From contig NW_001799388.1 in the NCBI RefSeq assembly GCF_000165425.1, forward strand, positions 372,001 to 436,000: 64,000 bases of DNA, written 5' to 3'. Position 1 is the stretch's first letter; the number at the start of each line of letters is the position of its first letter. Below the pieces are notes generated by a model. The model was not told where the DNA came from, made no database searches, and saw only the letters and a program-made list of their open reading frames with translations. The DNA comes from Paramecium tetraurelia. Taxonomy: Eukaryota > Ciliophora > Oligohymenophorea > Peniculida > Parameciidae. Shown here in pieces: positions 35,434 through 46,837 of the stretch. The position numbers were made by a program, and so were the translations under genes.

Positions 35434-36696
35434 TCATTCTATCCTTTTATACTTCTCCTAAGATCTACCTCTCTAATCTAATGAACTTTACGTTCTTGTC
35501 TCTAAAAATATATGAATTTAATTCTTACTTAAAGTGATATTATACTTATTTTACTCATCTGCTATATTTTTGAATGGAGAGTCTACTCCAAAGTAAGTCT
35601 TCAAATTTGTTCTATTGCTCAAAGGAGCAGTAGTCTTTAAAAATAGTAGTTCTTCATGGAGAGCTTTATTGGTTTGCTGAAGATTTCCAATCTGCACTTG
35701 TAATTAAGTGATCAATGATTTTTATTGTTAGTTTTCATACTATTAATTTTAATACCCTTAATAACTCTCAGATTATTGAAACTATTTAATACTCTCATCC
35801 TTCTGTTTAAGTTATTATCCACATTACTATAATTAATTGTAATAATCAGTTAATTATTACTAAATAATAGACATATCTGAGTGCAACTTCTCCTTTTCTA
35901 AATTTATGTTTTACTTTTCTTTTAATAACATTTATTTCTCTTTGGAATTTAAATCTCTGGTTTTAGTTAGTTCACCAGTTAATCTAATTTTATCTTTTTC
36001 GAGAATATCTATCCTTTTTTACAAGGATTCAAGGCTTTTTCCTTAAGATAAAGAAGAATGATGAGTCCTTTCCTTTAATAGAGATTCGTACTTTTCTATT
36101 TCTTTCATGTGCTCTTAATTCTTTAGATTTAGTGTCTTAGTTAACTATTCTAATTAAACCAATCTGTCTTCAAGTAATTTGGTCAATTTGATATTGCTTT
36201 CGGATAATTATTTAATCTTTTGATTCTCATTTATTATTTTGATGCCTGATTTTTCCAAAAAATTCTCTTAATACTTAAACTCCAAATTTTAATTTTCTTT
36301 ATTTTCAACCTTAATCTTCAACATCTCATTTTCATTTTATAGCTAAGCAATTAGATTTGACTATTTTGTTAATTGATTTTAATATTAAGTAGTTTTAATA
36401 GAGAATTCCTTCTTTAATGTGTTGAATCTCAATTGTGTATTTTGTAGTTCTTCTTCGAGAGATTTAATTTATTGTAAATTGACCATTTCCCCTGTGATTT
36501 CACAACTCTTTCTGCGTCCATTCTTGACTGTCTTCTAACCATTTTAAGACATCCTCTCAAAATCGTTCTTAATCAGACTTAATTCCTTCATCAAGGATTC
36601 ATTTTATTTATGAAGTTTCTCGTTCTCACTTGCAAGTCCTACGAAATGATTTGAATCCCTCCTTCCTTCTATACTCTACTAAGATGATGTTCTCTT
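35434..36696 (-). CDS. Long coiled-coil protein
   Basis: About 411 residues, almost entirely heptad-like and rich in Lys, Glu, Gln and Asn (for example LEEELQNTQLRFNTLKKEF). A short Ser-rich head (MKRTSSQQSIEGRR) precedes it. A likely 27-nt intron at 35502-35528 keeps the frame whether removed or not. No enzymatic domain. Similar proteins are common in ciliate basal bodies and cortex, but nothing here proves location. Divergent from the 7-TM gene with 21 nt between start codons. Confidence 0.7.
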
Positions 36697-36717
36697 CATC
36701 TAACAGTTAATAAAATA

Positions 36718-38077
36718 ATGAAAATTTTAATTATTTATGTGGCATCAATAGCGGTATTCTATTTTGTTGATAAATCGTTGGATCTCTAATTTATCGAATC
36801 AGACAAGCTAAATCGATAATGCGAAACCAAAATCGACAATAATAACTAAAGCAAATAATGTTGTGGCTATATTTGGGAATCCAATGAAACTATGGTCACA
36901 TTTTATTTTCGCTCAAAAACACCCTTACAACACATACCTGATATCGTAATTTATTACTAATAATTCCCTGCTGAGTAATAACTTAATATTACTGAGCTAA
37001 TTTTGGTTGACGCAAACAATACATTTCCCATAGTCAATGAAAATTAAGCAGGAATTGAGGAGTTAAGTAAGCATCACTTAAAAGCCTTACCTTATTCCTT
37101 TAAATCAGGTGACTCAGATGGAAACGAAAATTATATAATGACGCCTGAATTAATCACAGTTTCTGCATATGTTATTTTTGTCAAGGGCTTGGACATAGAA
37201 TTAGAGGCTTATTTCAAAAATAATTTAAAATATTTAGAAGATTCCTTTGTTACCTTCTTGTGCTTTGTCATTTTGGCTTTGGCAATCAAAATGATAAATG
37301 AGGATGAAGAAAATCTACTGCCTTTAGGAAAATATATAAAAGAAAATCAACACCACATGCTTTTGATAATAATTCTAATTGCACAACCTCTTAGACCCTT
37401 GTGTTTCTTTCCAGAATTCGAAGCCGTAGAATGGCTAATCGGATAAACCTGTTATGCTGTAGGTGAATTTCTATTTTTGAGGTATTTCTTGCAAGTTCTC
37501 TCCTTCCTAAAAGGTTAGGATAACAATACAAATAAAGGTAGAAATACTTTAATAACAATCTTTGTCATTATTCCTATTAGCATTGATAGATGGCTAATTG
37601 CCTTTGATAGTTAATCATTTGTAATAAAGGACTTAGAAAATCAAGTCGATAACATTCATACCATTATGATTGTGTGTTGGCTATGTTTCTTGGTCTACTC
37701 GGGTATATTTGCTTATGAGGTGATGATTAGTTTACATTCAAATTTAATTAGTAAAGCTAACTTATTATTTGTTAGGACTTGACCTATTTGTAATTGCCAT
37801 CATCTTCTTTATAATATATTCCTTCCAAAAGAGTTAATTTTACTTGTATTATGAAAGATTTGATCATCACTTGTTCAATCCAATAAATATGTTGATGATG
37901 GTTTCTTATGTGGCTATTTTGCTGGTAATCGATTTAAGGAAAGAGAGCGAAAAGAGCAATGAATTATAACCTATAAGACATCGAATCACCTAAGATGAAG
38001 AACATGGAGATAACCTTGATTTCACAATTGCTGAGTATTACAAAGAGAAAGCTAATGATGATCAAGCATTAATTTGA
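36718..38077 (+). CDS. Seven-transmembrane protein with signal peptide
   Basis: 444 residues, one intron 37751-37775 (25 nt), exons total 1335 nt. Begins with a hydrophobic leader (MKILIIYVASIAVFYF), then a ~150-residue lumenal or extracellular domain with a few Cys (CCGYIW), then seven hydrophobic helices from about residue 175 to 405, and an acidic cytosolic tail. This plan recalls the GOST/GPR180-type 7-TM group, but no signature settles it. Function unknown. Confidence 0.65.
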
Positions 38078-38167
38078 TCGAATTCAACATTAAAATTGTA
38101 TGTATATATTCAATTTAAAAATTACTTGTGTTTTAACTAATTGTCTAAAATAATAAATATATTAATT

Positions 38168-39598
38168 ATGCTGCTTCTAAGCAAAATATCTAGATTATGC
38201 TTAATCCCTACATACGGCTGCAAATTTGTACTTAAGAAAGACTGGAAGCTCATAAAGGATAATACTAATTGGGCAGCTTATATGGATGATCTAAATATCA
38301 ATTCAGAGACCTTTTATCACTCAAGCAGCAAAGACTTGCTTAAGGCAGTCAGAGAAAACCCTGATAATGATTTTTATGCAAAATCAATAGGACAACTTCT
38401 TTATCATATGGGAAAAGATGGGGAATGCGATGAAGTAGTAATTAAAAAGATAGAAAAATGTCTTTACAAATTCAAAGGCGAATTTCCATCAAGATTAGCA
38501 TTTGGAGCACTCTATGGATTTATATCCCTTTCAATTGATAATCAATACTTACACAATTTCTTCGATGCAGAATTTCGTATGCATCCAAAATCCAAGAGAA
38601 AATGGTATGAAGCACTTGAATTAATTCGAGGCTTGTGGCAAGAATAAAAATTTGCAAAGAAAATATCTATTTGATTTGATGAAATCCCAATGTCACAATA
38701 TCCTTGTTAAAGAATACAAGAAAAGTCTAAAATATCAACCAGGCTAGTAATTTAGAATATTGAAGGCCTGCATAAGTGCCAAATATTTTGAACCTGACTT
38801 GTTTGATCCTGTAGTGAAAGACATAGTTAGATAGCAAAAAATATCTAGATTGCCAGACTTGATTAAATTGTTGGATATTCTTATCAAACTCCAAACTGAA
38901 GGCGATTTCCCAAGATCAATCCAAGCAGAAATTGATCATCTTATTAATAGATTGAAAACTACACCCAAATTTTCTTGGCTATACAATGTCGATGAAAGAC
39001 GTTATAGAACTATGGAAGAATTAAAATCAATCAGAGAAAATGCACCCCAATAATTCATAGGAAGTTATCTTTACTAACCAGAAAAGTTAGAATAATATTT
39101 GAAATTAAAGGCTTTGGGAAATGATGCAGAGGTTTAAAGAGAAAAGAGATTGATTTAAGAGAAATAATTAGATGATTTATTGTATGATGAATTTATGCTC
39201 AATAAGGTGGAATAATAGAGAAATAGAGAACAATTAAAGAAGGAATAGAGAAAAGGTATGAAGGATGAGGATGGCGAAGATGATGATGCAGAAATCGATA
39301 AGGAATTAACAGAACAGGAAAAGAAGGATTGTAACTTATTCATATATAATATATAATAGTACTTACTGACTTTTAGAAGAAGCACTTTGAATCTTTAGAT
39401 ATGGATACTGTTAATCCAAATGATCTTCCCAAAGAATGGTTTACGGATAACAACCAGTCGTAGGATAATGAATTTGATGAAATGGATGAAAGAATTCAAT
39501 TAGCTGCCCAAGAAAAGTCTCAGCAAACCAAGAATAAGGAGTTTAAGAAGAGGAAGGGGAGAAGTGGCAAAGGAGATATTTTTGATGCAATAGAGTGA
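38168..39598 (+). CDS. Hypothetical protein, possibly mitochondrial
   Basis: 458 residues. The first 40 residues are hydrophobic and basic (MLLLSKISRLCLIPTYG), compatible with a targeting signal. The body is helical; the C-terminal third is very acidic/basic (EDGEDDDAEIDKE) and ends in a Lys/Arg-rich stretch. Two introns are inferred: 38635-38659 (25 nt, GTG...AAG) and 39331-39359 (29 nt). The first replaces an apparent +1 frameshift; its length equals the common intron length, and exons then total 1377 nt. No family recognised. Confidence 0.6.
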
Positions 39599-39644
39599 AT
39601 TTTATCATGTAAAATAAAATAACTAACTAATTATTTAAATTTCA

Positions 39645-42164
39645 ATGAGTACAGCCAGATTCAAAAAAACAGAGGTCAGAATACAGGAGATGCAAAATGA
39701 GATTGATGCTCTCATGACTTAACTCTAATCCAACTCAAAGAATATATCCTCTGCCTAATCAGAGCATTTGCAGATGCTTGTCGAGGATTTACATTCAACT
39801 AATTTTCAAACTTAAGAACTCTCAAAGGAATCAGATTAATTAACAGATGCATTATATTCTCAATCAGATCATGATGTGATCTTAACATAAGCATAAATGA
39901 AAAAAATATAGGTTTCCTTAAATCAATCCATGTCAACCACCAAATAAGTAAATATATTATTTTTGATAAATTAGAATCTCCAAAATGTAGAGAGAGAAAT
40001 AGATTAAATAGAGAAGGCCTTGCAAGCCAATTAAGAATCAAACAAGGTCTATTCAGAAAGTCTAAATAAGTTTAGAGAAAATCTAAAGATGTGTGACTCT
40101 CAAGTTGTCAAAGTGCTTGATCAAAACGCATACAATAATTGGAACAAAATTAAGTAATTCTTTGATGTAGATATAATTCAAACTTCTGTTCCATTAGGCC
40201 TTATTATGAAACTATAATTAAGCATCCTTAAATTAACAGAAGCCTGTAATTCAAATTAAGTTAAAGTCAAGCAGTAAATTAATGAAGATCTAACAGCTCT
40301 ATTGATTGAGATCAATTCATAAAGTGCCTTATTTTAACACATTAACTTACTTGAATAATATATCTTGGGAGTTTTAAAATCAAATAACAAGGTTAATTTA
40401 TATTTATTCATTTAAAAATGCTTGAATTCCATGCATTATAACTTTTGCTAAATAGCATAACTATTTAATCAGCACAACATCTCATATAAGATATAGCAAT
40501 CAATTTCATAAGAAATAGGCACTAAGAACTAGTCTTTAAAGTCGTTGCAAATCAAGAAATCATAATTTATGATAGAGATGGAAAAATTCAAAAAATAAAG
40601 TAAAGAACTCACAAGCTAACTTGCACAATTAGATAAGCAACTTGAAAAATAAATAGAGGCTGAAACACAGCATCTTTTAGCAATGTACTTGAGAGACAAG
40701 GAATAGAGTATATCTGAAATAAAAAAGAAATATGGTAAGAAATATTTTGATAACATGTTGGCAGATGTCAAGCAGGAGTTTAAGAAGATCTGTCTAAATT
40801 AATAAGTGTTATACGCCAGCAGTATCGAATAAGCTTTCTTAAGGGTAGATGTGATAAATACTTAGTTAATCAATAATAAAACTAAAGCATAGCAATTAAT
40901 TTAATAATATTCATAATAAAAATTTAAAAAAGCTAGTAGTGTTATTATTTAATTAAATGGAATTGACAAAAGGGAATATTTATTGGAATTACAATAATGT
41001 AAGATATCACTTTTATAAATTGAAAATAAAGTAGAGAGAAAACTCATTATATAAGATTTAGATGAATTATTATTACAGATTTAATATTAAGTAAATGACA
41101 TCAAATTAAGAATCTAAGCAAGCAATGTACCTCAGAAAATTAGAAGTGATTCAATTGATACTTAGAGGAAAACTAATAGAACGATTGAACACCATAGGTC
41201 ATAATCATAAACTCCTATTCAATCACCTCAAATGCCTGTTCCTCAAATTACACTTTAATTATTGAATATCAATTTGCCAATCAATAATCCTAAAGAAATA
41301 TTCGATTCCAGTGAAGATCCAATTAAAACGAATAATAGCCAATTGCATTTGAGCTTTTGTGAGAATTAGAGCAACAAAAGCAAAGATCAAGAGAAGTTAA
41401 GTAAGACGATTTAAGTTCAATTTAATTCAAGCAGTAGGATTACTCAATAATCCAATAATATTGACAGTCTAACTAATTCCAGAAACGATGAGAACTAGAA
41501 TAATTAGAATAATTACTAAAACTAACATTAATCTAACCCGTAAAAAAAGCCACAACTAAAGGAAGTAAAAAATATTATGAATAATTCTGAATAAATTCAA
41601 AATAGTTTGAAATCGAGTAGAACTAAGAAAGACATATAATAAAAATAGATTAATGAACTTAATCCCAAAAACAAATTGAATATTTTGATTTATCTAAAAA
41701 CATAAGATTCAGATATTGCTTATGATCCTATTTTGAATTATGATCATGATCCCTATATATTTGGATACAGGCTTTTCAGGATTGATAATTAACTAAATGT
41801 AATGTATTTGAAAGTATCAATAGATTTATAAATCTTAAGAGGAAAAAATTAATCTAGAAAATTTTGAGAATTTAAATGATCTTATAAATCAATTCAATAT
41901 AAAGCATACTTAATTAGAAAATGTTAAAGAAATTGAAATTGTAAATATAAATCAATAATATTTTAGAATAATTGCAGTTTGACAGCTTTGAAATTTTAAA
42001 ATATCTATGAGTCTACACTCAGACATGCCTGTGTAGACAGTTTAGCTCTTAGACATTTGAGAGTTCGCTTTTTTCCATTTGTTTTTGTCGGACAACAACC
42101 CCAAGTGGGATTGGCTATAAATAAAGATGATCTATAGTCCTTATAGAAGCTATTCTCAAAATGA
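39645..42164 (+). CDS. Large coiled-coil protein with conserved C-terminal segment
   Basis: 813 residues; introns 39948-39974 (27 nt), 41799-41823 (25 nt) and 41941-41966 (26 nt); exons total 2442 nt. Residues ~1-500 are mostly coiled coil. A Ser/Asn/Gln-rich linker follows. The last ~160 residues look folded (YDPILNYDHDPYIFGYRLF, then RHLRVRFFPFVFVGQQP). No known domain recognised. Skipping the last intron would end the protein early at 41980, but the downstream frame is clearly protein-like. Confidence 0.65.
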
Positions 42165-42236
42165 TGATGCCTATATTAAATCTCCAAAATTAATTATAAA
42201 ATTTAAATATCAAAAAAACAAAAGTTATTAATTAAA

Positions 42237-43539
42237 TCATTTGTAATAATTTTTATAAAGAAATTTTGGTGATAATTTGTTAGGAAAGCTTTCCTTAACG
42301 GATTTTCCTAATTCAGGAGTCCTGGATTACTTTTTCATAGCTCTCTCTTGTTTAATTTAAGAGAATTCTGAGATCAATTTATCAAGCATAGCTTAATTAG
42401 TTTCTTATTTCATAGAAGCCCTACTTGGATGAAGCTATTTCTTAAAGAATTTAGTGGCTAATATGTTTGGACTTTATAATTATTCAGCAGGTTCAGTGCG
42501 CCTCTATTTAGAATTTGAATTCTCCATCCATTCCTCAATGGACTCTTCTGTGATTTTGAAGGTTTGAGCAGTTTTTTTTTCTGAATTATCAAAACTTTTG
42601 ACCTCCTTACTATTAGGTTAACTTTGATGTCTCTTTTCCTTCTCAGTACTTTTAGAGGTTTTTTACTCAGAACTTGACCTCGTGCTTTCATGATTTCTTT
42701 TTTTATTTTGATAGTCCTTTTCAGTTAATTTACTAATTTCTTTTAAAAAGGAATCAAGGGAACTTATCTTACCTTCGTAATGAAGATAGGCCACCTTATT
42801 ATCTTAGATATCCTTGAGGAATTGACTGCAATTTGAAAAGTTTGCTGCTATACCCTCCCATAATCTGATTAAATGGTAGAGTACCCATTTAGACAATTTT
42901 ATCATAATGATTTCTGATGTCACTAATGTAGGTAGCCAATTGATGTTCAATCTATTTGGATTACACTTTTAATTGATTGGTCATCTAAACTCCAGACCAT
43001 AGAGATTATGATAAGGCACAAAGCAATTGAGATTTGCACTTTCAAGAATAGATGTAGAAATTTACCATTTGTAATTATTTTTCGATTCCTCCGAAAGTCT
43101 TGACAACTTAAGTATATTGGTCATTATAAAACTTTTTGAGATTGGCTTCTGTTGATAATAAATTGGAATGAACATTGTCTATTTCACTTTTTGTTTATAA
43201 TAATTGCTCAATGAATGAATCAGTTTGTTTTTTCTTGACATTGTCTATGGATTATAAAGTAAATTACCCTCTTCAATATTTTCAATTTTATGCCCTTGTT
43301 GAGCTAATTAAACTGCACATTTGGTGCATAATTTTTCATTGGGACCAGTGTCATTAAGTAATAAGTATTTAGCCTATGGATAACGATGAGATGAATACTT
43401 TTTTTTAAGGATGATGTGGACACATGGGCTGGAAGCCATTGCAATTAAATTCTTCACTCTCCTTAAATTTTTAGCTAAATAGATTAGTACTCTAATGTAT
43501 GGGAGTGTCGATACCATTCCAGAGTTGTATAGAGGACAT
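42237..43539 (-). CDS. B-box-like zinc and coiled-coil protein
   Basis: 399 residues; introns 42826-42853 (28 nt, CAG), 43039-43065 (27 nt, AAG), 43245-43267 (23 nt) and 43374-43398 (25 nt). Residues 25-80 hold a Cys/His cluster: CNGFQPMCPHH, then LCTKCAVQLAQQGH, the spacing of a B-box-type zinc site found in many ciliate proteins. A coiled coil follows (about 85-220), then a Lys/Ser-rich tail. No RING Cys set precedes it, so ubiquitin-ligase activity is not supported. The first intron was first suspected to be a frameshift at an A run. Confidence 0.7.
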
Positions 43540-43594
43540 ATATATCTAATCGTCTCTTTTCATTTGAATTTTAATTAATAATTGTTATGATAAA

Positions 43595-45021
43595 TCATTT
43601 AGGTAATCTCTCGGGGTTGTCAGCAATGATGTACATCATGGAACTGATAGCAAAGACATTGGAATCCATCTCATCGGGATTTAAAATATTCATTGTGTCT
43701 CCGGCAGAATGATGATACTTGAAGTAGTAATCATCATTGGGATCTTTGTAGATATTTCTCATCAATGGAACTCCTTTATCACCTAATGGTTTTGTATCGA
43801 CTCCAGAACTAACATAAGCAACTCATATCTACCCATCGTTCTCATTGACAACTGACAAATCAGGAATGTAGTTCATGATCAATTGTCTGACCATTCTACT
43901 TGTTTATAGTTTTCCTGAAAAACCAAATCCTATGGCTGTCTTTTGACCAAGGTCATTCTCAAGAGCAACTACATGATCCTCATCACCATGATATTTAGCA
44001 TAGTGTTGATTTCCATTATTAGGAAGTCCCATTTCTTCACCACTCCAAGCAATCCATCTCAAAGTTCTCAGAGGTCTGATTCCTAGATCAGCCACCACCT
44101 TAAGGGCTTCTAAAGTAACCAGAGTTCCTGCACCATCATCCATAGCTCCTGTTTAACTTCCGGTATCCCATGAATCAAAATGACCCCCCATCAAAATAAT
44201 CTAATTGGGATATTTTGAACCTTTGATCTCAGCAATGATGTTATGACTTTCAGAAGGCTTCATTTCAGAATTTAATTCTAAATCTACTGTAATCTTCTGT
44301 CCTCTGTCTTACATTCTTTGGAGCATCTCTGCGTCTTCAACTGTAATAGCAGCGCCAGGGATCTTAGGAACAGTTCCAGATTATCTCACATTTCCTGTAT
44401 GTGGACTGTATATTGAGAACGAAGCAACACTTCTCAATAGTACAGCAATAGCTCCATAGGCAGATGCTCTGTCAAGTCCTTGTTGTCTATATAGCTTCAA
44501 GTTACTGTAAGATGTCCATGGCACATTATAGCATACAATTTTTCCTAGAATTTGTATGTTGAATTACCTTAAAGTTTATTAGCCTTACCCTTCTCATCCA
44601 ACTCACTCCAGTTTCTAACCACAACCACTTCTCCATCCTTTATATTGCCTGGAACAATTAAGCCAAGTCCAATCATTCCCAATTTTTGAGGTCTTTTTCT
44701 TGGACTCTTTAAGATTAATTACTCGCTCCCTCTCACCCATGTTGATATTTCATCCAATTTTTCCAATTTAACCTCCACCAAACCATTTTTAGTTGAATCC
44801 CAATTTTGTATTTAATTATAAAGATAATCAACAGCTAATGCCATACTAGGTTATGCCCACATTCTAGGACCAAATGTGTCAACAATATAGGCTAATTTAT
44901 CATAAGCCTTATGCTTGTTGGACCCACTATTGATGGCTTGTCTAATGTCATCAACATTTTTTTTGATAGCATCATTTACACAATATGCTATTGTCATGAG
45001 AAGAGCAAGAATTAATTTCAT
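43595..45021 (-). CDS. M28 peptidase (carboxypeptidase Q-like) with an in-frame TGA
   Basis: 467 codons; one intron 44545-44567 (23 nt). A signal peptide (MKLILALLMTIAYC) points to secretion or lysosome. Family motifs: YDKLAYIVDTFGPRMW near the N-terminus, GGHFDSWDTGS (zinc His and Asp), AMDDGAG, and AWSGEEMGL (catalytic Glu and zinc Glu), then YHHSAGDTMN with the last zinc His. These remove N- or C-terminal residues from peptides. A TGA stands in frame at 43823-43825, 75 codons before the normal end, and the sequence after it is still well conserved. Either the allele is truncated, losing the last zinc ligand, or TGA is read through, or there is a base error. The start codon overlaps the stop of the upstream gene. 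Confidence 0.75.
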
Positions 45022-46810
45022 TTAAATAATTATTTAACTTGCAAAGCTGAAATCATACTTCCCAATTTAGGCTATTCTTCTATGTATTGGCTTTAAAATG
45101 AATTCATTCGAGACCTTATCTTCTGAAGTTGGACTTTGTTGGAACTGTGACTTAGAAGTTTTGAGGGCTGCGGTTACAATTCAACAAAGGACTAATCCTT
45201 AAAAAATTAACTATGTTGATGTATCAATTGAGGAGTCTCTAATTTTGGTTTGATTCCTCCATATCCAACAGATTAGTGTTTACACGAAGACTCTTTCCTG
45301 GAAGTGATTTTTATCCTATTTGGTCTTGGAATAATCAAATCTTATTCTGCTTCTGAATCACTTCCACTATCATATTTCAGTGCCTTGCTCATCTCTCTAT
45401 TGATATTCAATTCTGGCGAGTCCACTTATTCATTGTAAAGATCGAGGGCATGCAATATATTTTAAGCAAGAGCATGGTAATCTTCTAAGCCAAAGGCTCG
45501 TCCCATTTACCCGTAGATGCTTGTTTCTATTGTCATTGAATTTGCTATATTCAATCTCTTCCATAATGCCACTCTGGCCGTACCAACTCTATCAGGACTA
45601 ACACCATATGAACAATCCCTCTATTAAATATTAAGGTACTTTGAATGAGAAAATTTCATTATGATGAGCGAGAATCTTTCCGAATTATCTTATTCTCATG
45701 TATTCTGAGACACTCTTGCCATGTAAACAGCCATAAAGGAATTGATTGAACTTTTTTGAGTGACCATGTAGATCTATCATAAATGCGATATTAGAATATT
45801 TTGAAATTGATTTATAAACATAATGGACCTCAGGTTCTGTTTTTTATTTTGGATTGTCCCATTTTCTACAATTTATATTCACATTACCTATTTAAATCGA
45901 TGCCATTAAAATTACAACGAGAATTACCCAGAAACACTCCATCTGGATTTACCATTGGATATATTATGAATCTAAACTTTTGCATACATGAGTGTCCTTT
46001 GCATAAAATACGTAAGATTTCTTGACAAATAAATGATCCAGCAGTTTCACTTGGGTGTTGTCTAGCCAAAATCACCACGATTTATTATCCATTCTACTTT
46101 GGAGTCTTGATCTACCAAATCGGTAATCCTAAGGTTGTTATACATACGGATTTCCTTTGTAATGGACATTGATCAATAAATCTTTAGAGTTTCTTTATTG
46201 GATATGGTCGAGTTAATGCAAAAAATACTATTTTTTCAGTTTATTTGAATTCATAAGTGAATTCTAATGTGTACAAGGAGAAGTTTTATTAAAGTTAAGC
46301 TATGCCAGCGTCTTCGTGATGATAAAATGGATGATTGATGTTTGTTCTATAATAGTACATCTCATTGGTTTTACCTACGGACCATTTTTCATTATCATAC
46401 ACATAAACATGATTGCAATCTTTAAAGAGTGTATTTTAACGACGATTATTTAAGATCCTTATTTTGAGTCTTCCTTCATTGTGCATCTTGACGCCAAAAT
46501 AAAACCATTAAGTGCAACCTTAAGTATTCGTATCACTTGAAAGTAGAACATTCAATACTCCTTTTTCTTCTTGACAACATCCATGAATATTGCTATTCTC
46601 AAATGAACCATAAACTACAAGTTCTTCAGATTCAAAAAATGGCATGGGTGAATGAACATATTGCTGTTATTTGTATTGAGCAAGAATATTCTTACGCGAG
46701 TTGTGATTGATGATACATGATTTCAATTTCTTCTCAAAAAGCTACATAAAATCAATGTATTAATGTCCCATGTCCTTATTGTTTTTGAGTAATTTTTGGA
46801 GAGATTTCAT
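45018..46810 (-). CDS. M14 cytosolic carboxypeptidase (CCP/AGBL family)
   Basis: 583 residues; introns 45621-45639 (19 nt) and 45866-45887 (22 nt), exons total 1752 nt. An N-terminal beta domain of ~220 residues (FWGS-type, with CTQWFYFGVKM) precedes the carboxypeptidase core: ARQHPSETAGSF supplies zinc His and Glu, YPMVNPDGV, NRKWDNP, DLHGHS supplies the second zinc His, and SMTIETSIYG the catalytic Glu. CCPs shorten polyglutamate side chains on tubulin and related proteins, which matters for cilia. The C-terminal ~140 residues are polar and variable. All catalytic residues are intact. The TGA shares two bases with the ATG of the M28 gene. Confidence 0.87.
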
Positions 46811-46837
46811 TTTATAATAAATATTTTTATAATACGC

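Noticed and set aside
38635..38659. Apparent +1 frameshift near an A-rich run
   Set aside because: A 25-nt GTG...AAG intron of the usual length joins both frames, and the Rieske gene proves that GTG donors occur here.
43374..43398. Suspected homopolymer frameshift at eight A in the B-box gene
   Set aside because: A standard 25-nt GTA...TAG intron restores the frame exactly.
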